Made by a program: the position numbers and the translations under genes. From Terrimonas sp. (GTDB lineage: Bacteria; Bacteroidota; Bacteroidia; Chitinophagales; Chitinophagaceae), in assembly GCA_016125075.1 (NCBI GenBank), contig WGMO01000020.1:91852-133553 (forward strand): a stretch of 41,702 nucleotides of DNA, written 5' to 3'. Below, piece by piece: positions 1 to 8,791 of this stretch; position 1 is the stretch's first letter; the number at the start of each line of letters is the position of its first letter. The notes beneath the pieces were generated by a model. It did no database searches. It was not told where the DNA came from and saw only the letters and a program-made list of their open reading frames with translations.

Positions 1-21
1 TTGTTGTTAGTTATTTTAAAG

Positions 22-44
22 GGGAGCTGACCGGGTCAGCTCCC
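22..44 (-). terminator. Hairpin terminator after susCD
   Basis: A perfect 10-bp stem (22-31 paired with 35-44) with a 3-base loop lies 11 bases beyond the stop codon of the minus-strand susD gene. Read on the minus strand it is followed by a U-poor CTTTAAAAT tail, so it is a plausible but not ideal intrinsic terminator. It suggests that the susCD transcript ends here. Confidence 0.6.
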
Positions 45-55
45 GAAAATAATAT

Positions 56-1510
56 TTACTGGTCCCACCACATTTTAGAATCCTGGGTATCGCCACCGGA
101 TAAACGACCGGCTGCCTCTGTTACATTGGCATTATTGGTGCTATACTCTCCGGTTCCGTAAACAAACCTCCGGGGAATCTGGCCACTGCTGTTTGAAGCA
201 TACTGAGCCGGGGTTAAAACAGGGTAACCTGTCCTTCTCCATTCGGCCCAAGCCTGCATACCATCAGGATACATAGCAATCCAACGCTGTGTTCCGATCT
301 TCTTTAGATGGTCTGTTGCACCGTAGGCTACTGTACCTTGGGCGAGATATCCTGCAGCACCACTGGCATAACCCCACTGTTCCATGGAAGCGGTAACAGC
401 CTGTGCATATAATGATGCAGCATTCTCAGTTGTCCAGCCCCGCTCGGCTGCTTCTGCCCTGGCGAACAAAACAGTGGCGGCATTCACTAACACTACGTCA
501 TCTGCATCGGAAATAGCCTGGCCAGCCAAAACAAGGCCCCATCCGCTGGGAACGGCCACAGCATGTGGACGATCCAGGCCATAAGGGAAACCAGTAGTTG
601 TAGAACCATATTTATTGATCCTGGGGTCATTCAAAGAAGACAGTGTACCGGTCATGGTACTGCTGATTGCATCATCAACACGGGCACTAACAACATAAGA
701 TACATACCAGGGGTTTTGGTAAGCACCACCCGGGAAATTGATCTTGGCATTCTCTGTATTCTGATCGATGGAACCATTGGCATCATTCAATGCTGCCAGG
801 AAATTGGTAGCCGCAAGGCCACCGGCGCTGGGATAACGTTTGCTCATGCGCAGGGAAACCAGCATCCGGAGTGAATTGGCAAATTTCTTCCAGCTGGCGG
901 GGTCGCCACCATAGATGATATCGCCATTCATTTTTGCACCGCCATCAAAACTGCCCACAGCATCTGTCAAATCCTGTAATATGCCTGCATAGATTTCTTC
1001 CTGTGTATCGTACTTAGGCGTAGCATTACCGGTCAAAGACTCGGAATAAGGCACATCGCCCCAACGATCTGTAATCGTCCACATCGCATAAGACTTCAGT
1101 ATCTTGGCAATACCGATCTGATTGCCATTTGATCCCGAAACCGAAACTGCATCTTTTGTTTCCGGATTGGTATTCTGGTTGATGATGTTTTGCAGGTCAT
1201 TCAGGAAACCTGAATAGTTCTGTGCAAACTCTAATTGCGGTACCCCGTACAAGGAGGCTTCGGGATACTGCGTTTCAGAAAAATACTGGGCATAATAACC
1301 CGGGCGGGTATAAGTTGCAATAGAAAGTCCGCCCTGTCTGCCACCCAGTTCAGCGATGGACTCCGTTAATAGAGCTGCTGTAACCGGAATGGGTGTTACA
1401 TTCGGATTGGTATTGGTATCACCAAAATCCTTGATTTTTTTACATCCTGTTCCCGCCAGCAGGATAGCTGATGCAAGGGCCAGTGATGATATCTTAAATA
1501 TTCTTTTCAT
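56..1510 (-). CDS. SusD/RagB-family outer-membrane lipoprotein
   Basis: A 484-residue SusD-like nutrient-binding lipoprotein, the surface lid of a SusC/SusD uptake complex. The N-terminus is a lipoprotein signal: a basic start MKR, a hydrophobic stretch to about residue 20, then Cys23 in LLAGTGC. The rest is the helical TPR-like SusD fold. Sequences such as NTNPNV near residue 35 and the AKILKSYAMW and DRWGDVPYSE region around 140-160 are typical of the SusD-like_2 group. It lies 27 bases downstream of susC on the same strand, so the two are almost certainly co-transcribed. The substrate cannot be read from sequence, and no glycosidase, peptidase or sigma/anti-sigma gene is adjacent. Confidence 0.93.
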   Translation of the reverse strand: MKRIFKISSLALASAILLAGTGCKKIKDFGDTNTNPNVTPIPVTAALLTESIAELGGRQGGLSIATYTRPGYYAQYFSETQYPEASLYGVPQLEFAQNYSGFLNDLQNIINQNTNPETKDAVSVSGSNGNQIGIAKILKSYAMWTITDRWGDVPYSESLTGNATPKYDTQEEIYAGILQDLTDAVGSFDGGAKMNGDIIYGGDPASWKKFANSLRMLVSLRMSKRYPSAGGLAATNFLAALNDANGSIDQNTENAKINFPGGAYQNPWYVSYVVSARVDDAISSTMTGTLSSLNDPRINKYGSTTTGFPYGLDRPHAVAVPSGWGLVLAGQAISDADDVVLVNAATVLFARAEAAERGWTTENAASLYAQAVTASMEQWGYASGAAGYLAQGTVAYGATDHLKKIGTQRWIAMYPDGMQAWAEWRRTGYPVLTPAQYASNSSGQIPRRFVYGTGEYSTNNANVTEAAGRLSGGDTQDSKMWWDQ

Positions 1511-1537
1511 AATTACTAGTTGTTTAGCGTTAATAAA

Positions 1538-4500
1538 TCAAAATCCAAGTTTAAGATTTACACCCAGTGACCTTGTACCAGGAAACTGGCCATTTTCACC
1601 ATAAGTATTACTGATCTCTGAAGGATCAAAATCTTTTGTTTTGGCATAAATCAACCATGGGTTTCTTGAAACAATTGAAAGTGTGGCTGTGGTAAATACC
1701 TTACCGAGGCCTAACTTTTCAATATTGAAACGATACCCTAAACTAACTTCTCTTAATTTAACGAAAGTCAGGTCATACACGCTGTTTTCAGAAATACGTG
1801 ATCCCTGGAACTGGTGATAATAGGTCTGAGCATCCACGTAAAAGTCAACGTCCTTACCGGTACCATCAACACCGTATACATGCACACCACCACCGTCAGC
1901 AACGGGGTCACGAACGGGGTTACCTTTATCGTTAGCAGCAGCTGTTGGCGCTGTTAAACCGGAGAAAGATCCCCAGAAATTAGACAGGGAGAAAAACTTA
2001 CCGCCTTTTGAGAAGTCGATATTGGCATTCAGGACAAAATTCTTATAGGTGAAAGAATTCTGCACACCCCCTGTATAATCAGGAAGTACACTACCGAAAT
2101 TCACTTCCGGATCGCGCACATACATGCCACTGGCATCCAGTACTGGCTTGCCGTCTATCCTTTCATAACCGGGTCCGAATAACTGGCCCCACTGCTCGCC
2201 TACTGCATTCACCACATAGGCAGCATAAGAACCTGCAAATGTTCCTGAAGAATAAGTTACACGGGTCAGGTCTCCTGCCAGTTTAACAATTTTATTGTCG
2301 ATCAGCTTACCCCAGGTAGCATTAATCTGCCACTGGAAATCTTTAAATTTCAAGGGTGTAGCATTAAACTGCAGATCGATACCTTTTTTGGCAATTTCAC
2401 CGGCGTTGATCAGCTTGCTGGTATAACCACTGGCTCCATTGATCGTGATGTCAAGCGGAATATCCTTAACCGTTCCATCCCAGTAAGTAACGCTTAGGCC
2501 TACCCTGTTTTTCAGGACCCTGATATCCAGACCGATTTCCTTTTGGGTGGAAACGGCACCACGGATCGTGGGGTCAATCAACCTGTTTGGCGTACTCATC
2601 AGGAAGTTACCATCCCACTGGTTACTGGCCACAGAGTAGTCAAATCCAAGCAAGTAAGGATTGATGGTTTGAGGAATCTCACCCCATGACAACCTTAACT
2701 TACCATAAGAAAGGAAAGGCACTTTTGACTTCAGCAGGTCGCTGAAAACAAAACTGGCGCCAAATGACTTACTCAGGATCCCGTTGTCATCCTTGGGTAA
2801 GGTAGAAAAATAGTCCTGGCGTACGGTAAAGTTGGCAAAAACCAGGTTCTTATAACCGATATCGCCGGTAACAAAACCTGCACGGTTTTTTTGGTTCTCC
2901 CGGTAGTTATCATAACTGATTGGGTTCTTTGAGTTGGCCAGGTCAAAGAAGTCAGGCACACTCAGACCGTTATTGGTACTGGCGGTGATATCTTTATACC
3001 TGGACCGTACTACCACAACACCTGCGTTGGCGTTGATATTGAAATCTTTGATCTTCTTGGAATAGTTGACCAATCCTTCAAAGTTCTCGGTGTTGGAATA
3101 AGTTTCACCCACCTGGTATCCGTTCTTCTCCCCAGTTTGGGTTGCGCTTGTTTCAAGGACGGCATATCTTCTGTTTTCGTAGTTAGTGGTCAGTTGCTGT
3201 TTTCTGTAGGTGGCTTTTACATTCAGATCATTGGTGATCTTGTAAGCGACTGATACATCACCAAATAACCGATCCCGGTTATTGACGTTCTTGATCGCGT
3301 CAAAATAAGAATAGAAATTATACCAATAGTTACCACCATAGAATTTTACAGGATTTGCAGCACTGTATGTTCCGGGGTTATTATGGTTCCAGCTGGCCAG
3401 GATACCTTCGGGTGATTTCAGGTTAACCAATTCTTTCATCAGGCCCATATCCAGGTCCCTGTGGAACCACTGGTTAAAGGAACCTGCAGACTGGTTGGCA
3501 TAACCATCATCAAAAATACCGTTGGTTACCTGGTTCAGGTAAGTCAGGTTCAACCCTAAGGTGATCCGGCTGGTAACATCATACGTGGTATTAAAAGTCA
3601 GGTTGTTCCTTCTCATACTGGTAGTGGGTAAAAGACCCTGTACTGTCAAATTGGTATAAGAAAGACGGGTAGAATAATTATCGCCTGCTTTTGCAAAGCT
3701 GATATTATTGTTCAGGGTTACACCTGTGTTATAATAGTCTCTGGCATTATCTTTCTGTGGAACTAATTTAGCGGTCTTGAAAGAATAGTCAGATCCGGGA
3801 TACCACGCATACCAGGGAATATATTCCTGGCCTACCATACGGGGGCCCCAGCTGGCATCATCAGAATAATCATGGTAATACTTGCCATCCAAAGCCTGCC
3901 AGTCTGTTGGCATACCGGGCTGCCATTCAAATTTGATCAGGTCTCCAACACCACCACCCGCATAGGAATTCTGGTAGTTAGGAAGGATATAAATCTTATC
4001 GAAAGTAGCACCCATATTCACTTCTACTCCGATGCCTTTTGCACCTTTTCTGGCTTTCTTGGTGGTGATAACGAATGCACCATTGGCACCCTGCGGTCCG
4101 AAGATAGCTGCGGCAGCAGGACCCTGTAAAATACTTACATCTTCAATATCATCCGGGTTAATGTCACCTGCGGATGAAGAAGGGATAATCGTACCATCCA
4201 CTACATATAAAACGTTGGAGGCATTTCCGATTCCGGACTCACCGCGAAGACGAACCGTTGAATATCCGTTTGCCCCGAGTTTTACAGCCGACTGGCTACG
4301 CACCTGCACACCAGCCACTTTACCGGCAATGGCATTGTTCAGGTCGCTTTGACGAATCGTGTTCAGTTGTTCGTCAGAAACGTTCTGAGCATTATAACTG
4401 GTACTTCTGGCGGTTCTCTTGGTGTTAAAGGCACTGGTGATGATCACCTCTTTTAACTCTTCCGTCCCGGCTTTTGCCATGGATACGGTAAAAGAATTCA

Positions 4501-4756
4501 GGTCGCCGACCGTGACGGAGCTGGTTGCCCTGCCAACAGCAGATATCTCAATGATATCGCCCTTTTTTGCCTTCAGGGTGAATACCCCGTTAATGTCGGC
4601 AGAAATGCCTGATTTGCTTCCCTTAATAATAACTGTAGCATAAGGAATTGGACTGCCATTTTCGTCGACAACCTTCCCAGATACTGTTTTTTCCTGCGAG
4701 AATGCCAATGCACAAATGAGCATCAGCACTGTAAACAGTGATGCAAATTTTCTCAT
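1538..4756 (-). CDS. SusC/RagA-family TonB-dependent transporter
   Basis: A 1072-residue TonB-linked outer-membrane transporter, the channel partner of the SusD protein just downstream. In order it has a signal peptide (about 1-20, ending AFS before Q), a carboxypeptidase-regulatory-like beta domain (about 24-110, starting VSGKVVDENGSPIPYATV), a TonB plug (about 115-235, with the family-typical VLYVVDG and ILQGPAAAAIFG segments), then a long beta-barrel ending in LGVNLKLGF with a terminal aromatic residue. Length and order are normal for SusC. It is energised by TonB/ExbBD, which are not encoded here. The absence of neighbouring enzymes and ECF regulators makes this a stand-alone pair. Confidence 0.96.
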   Translation of the reverse strand: MRKFASLFTVLMLICALAFSQEKTVSGKVVDENGSPIPYATVIIKGSKSGISADINGVFTLKAKKGDIIEISAVGRATSSVTVGDLNSFTVSMAKAGTEELKEVIITSAFNTKRTARSTSYNAQNVSDEQLNTIRQSDLNNAIAGKVAGVQVRSQSAVKLGANGYSTVRLRGESGIGNASNVLYVVDGTIIPSSSAGDINPDDIEDVSILQGPAAAAIFGPQGANGAFVITTKKARKGAKGIGVEVNMGATFDKIYILPNYQNSYAGGGVGDLIKFEWQPGMPTDWQALDGKYYHDYSDDASWGPRMVGQEYIPWYAWYPGSDYSFKTAKLVPQKDNARDYYNTGVTLNNNISFAKAGDNYSTRLSYTNLTVQGLLPTTSMRRNNLTFNTTYDVTSRITLGLNLTYLNQVTNGIFDDGYANQSAGSFNQWFHRDLDMGLMKELVNLKSPEGILASWNHNNPGTYSAANPVKFYGGNYWYNFYSYFDAIKNVNNRDRLFGDVSVAYKITNDLNVKATYRKQQLTTNYENRRYAVLETSATQTGEKNGYQVGETYSNTENFEGLVNYSKKIKDFNINANAGVVVVRSRYKDITASTNNGLSVPDFFDLANSKNPISYDNYRENQKNRAGFVTGDIGYKNLVFANFTVRQDYFSTLPKDDNGILSKSFGASFVFSDLLKSKVPFLSYGKLRLSWGEIPQTINPYLLGFDYSVASNQWDGNFLMSTPNRLIDPTIRGAVSTQKEIGLDIRVLKNRVGLSVTYWDGTVKDIPLDITINGASGYTSKLINAGEIAKKGIDLQFNATPLKFKDFQWQINATWGKLIDNKIVKLAGDLTRVTYSSGTFAGSYAAYVVNAVGEQWGQLFGPGYERIDGKPVLDASGMYVRDPEVNFGSVLPDYTGGVQNSFTYKNFVLNANIDFSKGGKFFSLSNFWGSFSGLTAPTAAANDKGNPVRDPVADGGGVHVYGVDGTGKDVDFYVDAQTYYHQFQGSRISENSVYDLTFVKLREVSLGYRFNIEKLGLGKVFTTATLSIVSRNPWLIYAKTKDFDPSEISNTYGENGQFPGTRSLGVNLKLGF

Positions 4757-4921
4757 GTGGAGATCTTTTTTGTTAAAAAAATAATTGATTTAGAACAACT
4801 TAAGCAAAATCCAAAGGGTAAGGGTTGTTTTTAAAGACATAGTATGCTCTAAAAATGCTGCGCAAAGTAATATTTTTTTTAACAATAAGTTAAAAATGGA
4901 TGAATGGTAAGGTAAAAAATA
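4757..4921 (-). promoter_or_regulatory. Leader/promoter region of susC
   Basis: This 165-base A/T-rich gap separates susC from the next minus-strand gene. On the minus strand it holds two partial matches to the Bacteroidota -7 element TAnnTTTG: TTACTTTG at 4870-4863 and TACCCTTTG at 4820-4812. Neither has a well-spaced upstream TTG. A promoter for susC is expected here, but I cannot fix its position. Confidence 0.3.
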
Positions 4922-6973
4922 TTAGAGTCGTATATTGATTTGAAACCGCATTTCCGTTCGTTTTTTCCCCTCGATTGTATCTAACCCTGACCCAACCTGT
5001 TCAGAATCAATATAAACAGATTGTGATATTTTTACCCAGCACCTGATTTTAGGGCTGATGCCTATGCTTAAATTAGTATAATACCTGATGCCCCTTTCAA
5101 AAAAAGCAGGAATGGAAAAATAATACAATACATCATTTTCATATGCGTAAACTCTTGAATTATAGCTATCAGACTCAAAATACTGGAAACGCAGATTGGC
5201 CGACCATTTTTTTCCCGGGGGTTGTACAAATAAATCAAGAAAAGATAAAAAACCGGTTTCACCCTGTGAACTGCCTTTATCATACCACAATAATTCGGTC
5301 CGGCTTCTTACCTGCATACCCTTACTCCATTTGAAATTTACCTGGGTTCGCCAGCTTTGCCGCGGAATCCGGACCAGGGCATAGGTAACAGCATTCTCAA
5401 TCTCACTATTGATCTGTTTTCTTTCTGTCTTGAAACGGGTATAGATTTCTGTTTCCCTGTCGGGCTCCCAGGTCAGTTGAATCAAAAAATCATTCCCCGA
5501 TGAGGGGGCATCCACCCGGTATTTCAGCCAGGGAAATACGAACAGGTCGGCATAAGCATTGATCCGCCAGCGGTTCGAAGGCCGGAAAGCCAAACCGGCA
5601 TAGATGCCATGCTCATTCTCCGGATAAATATTCTCCGTAAATGCATTTCCATAGAGGGCCCGGTATGCCCGGTCAATGGACCGATGGAGTATCGACAGGT
5701 CGACACGGGGGTCGGGGCTAAGCAGGACAGCATTCAATACTGCTGTATGAAAATGATTGTCGATCGCTGCTTCGCCGAAGAAGTGCAGATTATTGACCGT
5801 AAAGGCATAATCCATACTCATGTTTTGCCAGTTACCGGAAGGGAGGTCAAATAAATTATAAGGGGCATCATTTTTTTTAAGCGGTAATGAAAGTTGCGTT
5901 GAAACAGCATTGAATCCCCAATGCCATCCCGAACCCTGGTACCGGATATTTCCACCGTAGGAAATTTGCCCTAATACATTTTTATCAGCGATTTCACCTT
6001 CCGTACGATGATATCCGGAACTTTGTAAGGCTGAAATATATTTCCTGCCAGCCAGGCTGTCTTCATAAAGATGAGCACTTAATTTCCGGTAAGAAATAAA
6101 AAAGGTGGTTTGAATTTTATTTCCCGCCAACGTAATGGCAGCACCCCGGTTAAAACCAAATTCACCGGCGGAGGTATAGGGCCGGATGGCTGGCGATTGC
6201 CTTTTGATGTTCATCACTTCTGCGCTCTTATGAAATGCCAGGCTTTGCCATTGGATAAGACCCTGTCCCAGGTTAACAGTATAATCTCCCAGTGCGAGCG
6301 CCTTTATCTTCCCGGCATCCTTCAGGAAAAAATGAAAAGAATAAAAATCAAACCCCCAGGGTTGTCTTTTTCCAAAAAGGGGCTCCCCTGCATCTTTATC
6401 CCCTGTTATCCCCCATTGAAGAAGTTGCTTATACCGGTACCCCAGGCGAAAAAAAAGCCTTTCCCTTCCCCCCAGGTATTTTGGGCCGGCAACGGAATTA
6501 CGATACCCGTTCGCCTTTTCAAATATTTGAGAACCCCTGATTAATAAATTAGTTTCCCCATGTGTCAACCGGTTTTTAAAAATTTCCTTCCCGGTATACG
6601 GATTGTCCAGGGTAATAAAAGGAAGCATGCGCCTGATGGTAAGAATATCCAGTCCGGGTACAGCCTGTAACTCATAAATAGCCACCAGTTTTCCCAGCAA
6701 TTTCCGGTAACGTAATATATTTTCAATCTGGATTTCATTCAGCATTGGAAGGGTTCTTAATGCATCTGCACCAGCACTGTTCAGGTTAACTGGATGTTTT
6801 CTTAAGTAAGACAGTTCCTGGAAATAAGTATCATCTTCTGTGGCATCACCAGCAACATCGGCATCATTTTCAAACTGCTGCTCCTTTTCATTATTCAAGG
6901 GCAATTCCTGTGCCCGGCCAGAAAGCGGGGACCCTAACAAGCAGATAGTAGATATGATCAATAAGTACTTCAA
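4922..6973 (-). CDS. Exported ComEA-like HhH protein with beta-rich barrel-like C-terminal region
   Basis: A 683-residue exported protein. The N-terminus is a signal peptide (MKYLLIISTICLLG through AQ at 21-22). Residues about 62-123 form two helix-hairpin-helix-like units resembling secreted ComEA: VNLNSAGADALRTLP, then VAIYELQAVPGLD. The hairpin glycines normally found in GIG are replaced (MLN, GLD), so DNA binding is doubtful. The remaining 550 residues alternate aromatic beta strands, as in an outer-membrane barrel. The start is TTG at 6973, whose last two bases form part of the TGA stop of the upstream gene (TTGA overlap), so translation is probably coupled. Family members are annotated only as HhH domain-containing proteins and their function is unknown. 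Confidence 0.8.
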   Translation of the reverse strand: MKYLLIISTICLLGSPLSGRAQELPLNNEKEQQFENDADVAGDATEDDTYFQELSYLRKHPVNLNSAGADALRTLPMLNEIQIENILRYRKLLGKLVAIYELQAVPGLDILTIRRMLPFITLDNPYTGKEIFKNRLTHGETNLLIRGSQIFEKANGYRNSVAGPKYLGGRERLFFRLGYRYKQLLQWGITGDKDAGEPLFGKRQPWGFDFYSFHFFLKDAGKIKALALGDYTVNLGQGLIQWQSLAFHKSAEVMNIKRQSPAIRPYTSAGEFGFNRGAAITLAGNKIQTTFFISYRKLSAHLYEDSLAGRKYISALQSSGYHRTEGEIADKNVLGQISYGGNIRYQGSGWHWGFNAVSTQLSLPLKKNDAPYNLFDLPSGNWQNMSMDYAFTVNNLHFFGEAAIDNHFHTAVLNAVLLSPDPRVDLSILHRSIDRAYRALYGNAFTENIYPENEHGIYAGLAFRPSNRWRINAYADLFVFPWLKYRVDAPSSGNDFLIQLTWEPDRETEIYTRFKTERKQINSEIENAVTYALVRIPRQSWRTQVNFKWSKGMQVRSRTELLWYDKGSSQGETGFLSFLDLFVQPPGKKWSANLRFQYFESDSYNSRVYAYENDVLYYFSIPAFFERGIRYYTNLSIGISPKIRCWVKISQSVYIDSEQVGSGLDTIEGKKRTEMRFQINIRL

Positions 6974-7797
6974 GGAGCAGTTTTTTTCAGTCCGTAAATG
7001 AGCATCAAACCCGGGGTTATCCCTAAACGGGGATGATAGCTGGTCATAAAATCAATTCGGAAAATATTGAACTGGAAACCGGTTCCGAAATAAAAACTTG
7101 AAGTACCTGTAAGCACACCCAAACGCAGGGTGCATTGGGGGATTATTTTATAGATAAGCCCTGCATGGAAATCGACCGGTTTTTTTTCTTCTTTTTCGAT
7201 TTCTGCACTGATAAAAAATTTTTCCGACACCTCGTTGCCGAGACCCATTTTATAAACGGCAGCCAGTTTTTCCAGGCCGGAATTCCCAAATCTTCCTCCA
7301 AAGGGATTATCAACCTGCAAACCCAGGTGAACATTTGCAGCCAGGTGAAAGAGGACACCCGCCCCGACATTCACCGTGCCGGCTTGCCCATAACCGCTGA
7401 CCCTGAAATTGTAGTAATTAAATTGAAGGCCGGCATCCGCCTTGTTCCCTAATTTTCTGGCATAGGCAATACCTGTATTCGTTTCATTATATTCCGCATA
7501 ACCATAATAATCCTGTACGATACCAAAATTTCCCGAAGCAGTTGGTATAGTTCCGGCTATTTTATAATAGCTGAGTTCCTGTATTAAAAATTTTTTTTCA
7601 CCATAAAGACCCAAAGAAAAATCAGTGATGCCGGCAAGGGCAGCCTGGTTGCCGGAAAAGGCAAACAAATCTGAGAACTGATGACTGTAAGCACCACTGC
7701 TGATATTGGTGGCAGCAACTGTTTTCCTGGATAGCTGGGCTGGCAGGAATATAGGATAGAACAGCAGCCATGCGCAAAAAAAGAAAGCTTTTTTCAG
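6970..7797 (-). CDS. Exported beta-barrel-like protein, start probably CTG
   Basis: A predicted outer-membrane beta-rich protein of 275 residues if it begins at CTG 7797. The conventional alternative, TTG 7668, gives 232 residues with no export signal. Reading in frame from 7797 gives a good signal peptide: KK, then a hydrophobic run, then LPAQ. Next come mature residues SRKTVAATNISSGAYS, leading into FAFSGNQAALAG and repeated amphipathic strands that end GLMLIYGLK. No in-frame ATG exists upstream. It overlaps the downstream HhH protein gene by four bases (TTGA), so the two are a translationally coupled pair. It resembles conserved proteins of unknown function in Chitinophagaceae. It is not a clear PorP/SprF, PorQ or PorV. 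Confidence 0.72.
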   Translation of the reverse strand: MKKAFFFCAWLLFYPIFLPAQLSRKTVAATNISSGAYSHQFSDLFAFSGNQAALAGITDFSLGLYGEKKFLIQELSYYKIAGTIPTASGNFGIVQDYYGYAEYNETNTGIAYARKLGNKADAGLQFNYYNFRVSGYGQAGTVNVGAGVLFHLAANVHLGLQVDNPFGGRFGNSGLEKLAAVYKMGLGNEVSEKFFISAEIEKEEKKPVDFHAGLIYKIIPQCTLRLGVLTGTSSFYFGTGFQFNIFRIDFMTSYHPRLGITPGLMLIYGLKKTAP

Positions 7798-7862
7798 GCC
7801 GTTGAATTTAAGATAAGGAAAATGGTTTCCTCGTAAAAATAAAATAAAAACATGAAATCTAA

Positions 7863-7893
7863 TTGGGTGGCAGAATGCTTCACCCTACCTTTG
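7863..7893 (+). promoter_or_regulatory. folD promoter, near-leaderless
   Basis: TTG at 7863-7865, a 20-base spacer, then a perfect Bacteroidota -7 box TACCTTTG at 7886-7893. The folD ATG is at 7898, only four bases after the box. In Bacteroidota transcription starts a few bases after this box, so the mRNA should start at or next to the ATG. Confidence 0.75.
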
Positions 7894-7897
7894 CGCC

Positions 7898-8779
7898 ATG
7901 CAAATTTTAGATGGGAAAAAAGCGGCTCAATCGATCAAGGATGAGCTAAAATTAGAGGTCGCACAACTGGTCAATGACGGGAAAAAAGCACCTCATCTTG
8001 CCGCCATACTGGTGGGAACCAACGGTGCCAGTGAAACCTACGTGGCTTCCAAGGTAAAATCCTGTGCCGAAGTGGGATTTAAATCAACCCTGATCCGTTT
8101 TGAAGAAGAAATTTCTGAGATGAAATTATTGGACACCATCGAAGAACTGAATAATGACCCTGATGTTGACGGAATCCTGGTGCAATTACCTTTACCGGCT
8201 CATATCTCAGAAGAAGAAGTGATCAATACCATTGATCCCGAAAAAGATGTGGACGGTTTCCACCCTGCAAATGTAGGTAAGATGGTACAGGGTTTGCCTT
8301 CATTCGTGGCTGCCACCCCCTATGGCATCATGCTTTTATTGCAGCATTATAAAATTGATACGAAAGGAAAACACGCCATTGTTATTGGCAGAAGCAATAT
8401 TGTTGGGCGACCGATGAGCATTCTATTAAGCAGTAACACGAATCCCGGCAATTGTACAGTAACCATCTGCCATTCGCAAACAAAAAATCTCCGCGAATTA
8501 TGTTTACAGGGCGACATCATCATTGCGGCCCTTGGCAGGGCGGACTTTGTAAGGGCCGACATGGTCAAAGAAGGAGCTGTCGTAATCGATGTGGGCATAA
8601 CACGCGTTGAAGACGCTTCGAAGAAAAGCGGGTTCAGGCTGAAAGGTGATGTGGATTTTGAAAACGTCGCCCCCAAATGCGCCTATATTACCCCGGTACC
8701 GGGTGGTGTGGGCCCCATGACCATCGCTGCCCTACTAAAAAACACCTTTCGTTCCTGCGCGATGAAAAATTATGAATAG
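7898..8779 (+). CDS. folD: Bifunctional methylenetetrahydrofolate dehydrogenase/cyclohydrolase
   Basis: FolD, 293 residues, interconverts 5,10-methylene-, 5,10-methenyl- and 10-formyl-tetrahydrofolate in the cytosol with NADP, supplying one-carbon units for purine and formyl-methionine synthesis. Visible family marks are ETYVASK with the conserved Tyr48 and Lys52, the [10 protein letters not shown] signature near residue 92, the [11 protein letters not shown] segment, the dinucleotide-binding [11 protein letters not shown] near 165, and the C-terminal [11 protein letters not shown]. Length is typical. The ATG lies directly behind a perfect promoter box. queE follows 12 bases downstream on the same strand, so the two are likely one transcript. 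Confidence 0.98.
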   Translation: MQILDGKKAAQSIKDELKLEVAQLVNDGKKAPHLAAILVGTNGASETYVASKVKSCAEVGFKSTLIRFEEEISEMKLLDTIEELNNDPDVDGILVQLPLPAHISEEEVINTIDPEKDVDGFHPANVGKMVQGLPSFVAATPYGIMLLLQHYKIDTKGKHAIVIGRSNIVGRPMSILLSSNTNPGNCTVTICHSQTKNLRELCLQGDIIIAALGRADFVRADMVKEGAVVIDVGITRVEDASKKSGFRLKGDVDFENVAPKCAYITPVPGGVGPMTIAALLKNTFRSCAMKNYE

Positions 8780-8791
8780 TACAATCCCTTT

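Noticed and set aside
6110-6544. 144-codon plus-strand ORF antisense to the HhH protein gene
   Set aside because: It is a shadow frame, lysine/proline-rich without family likeness, inside a well-supported gene.
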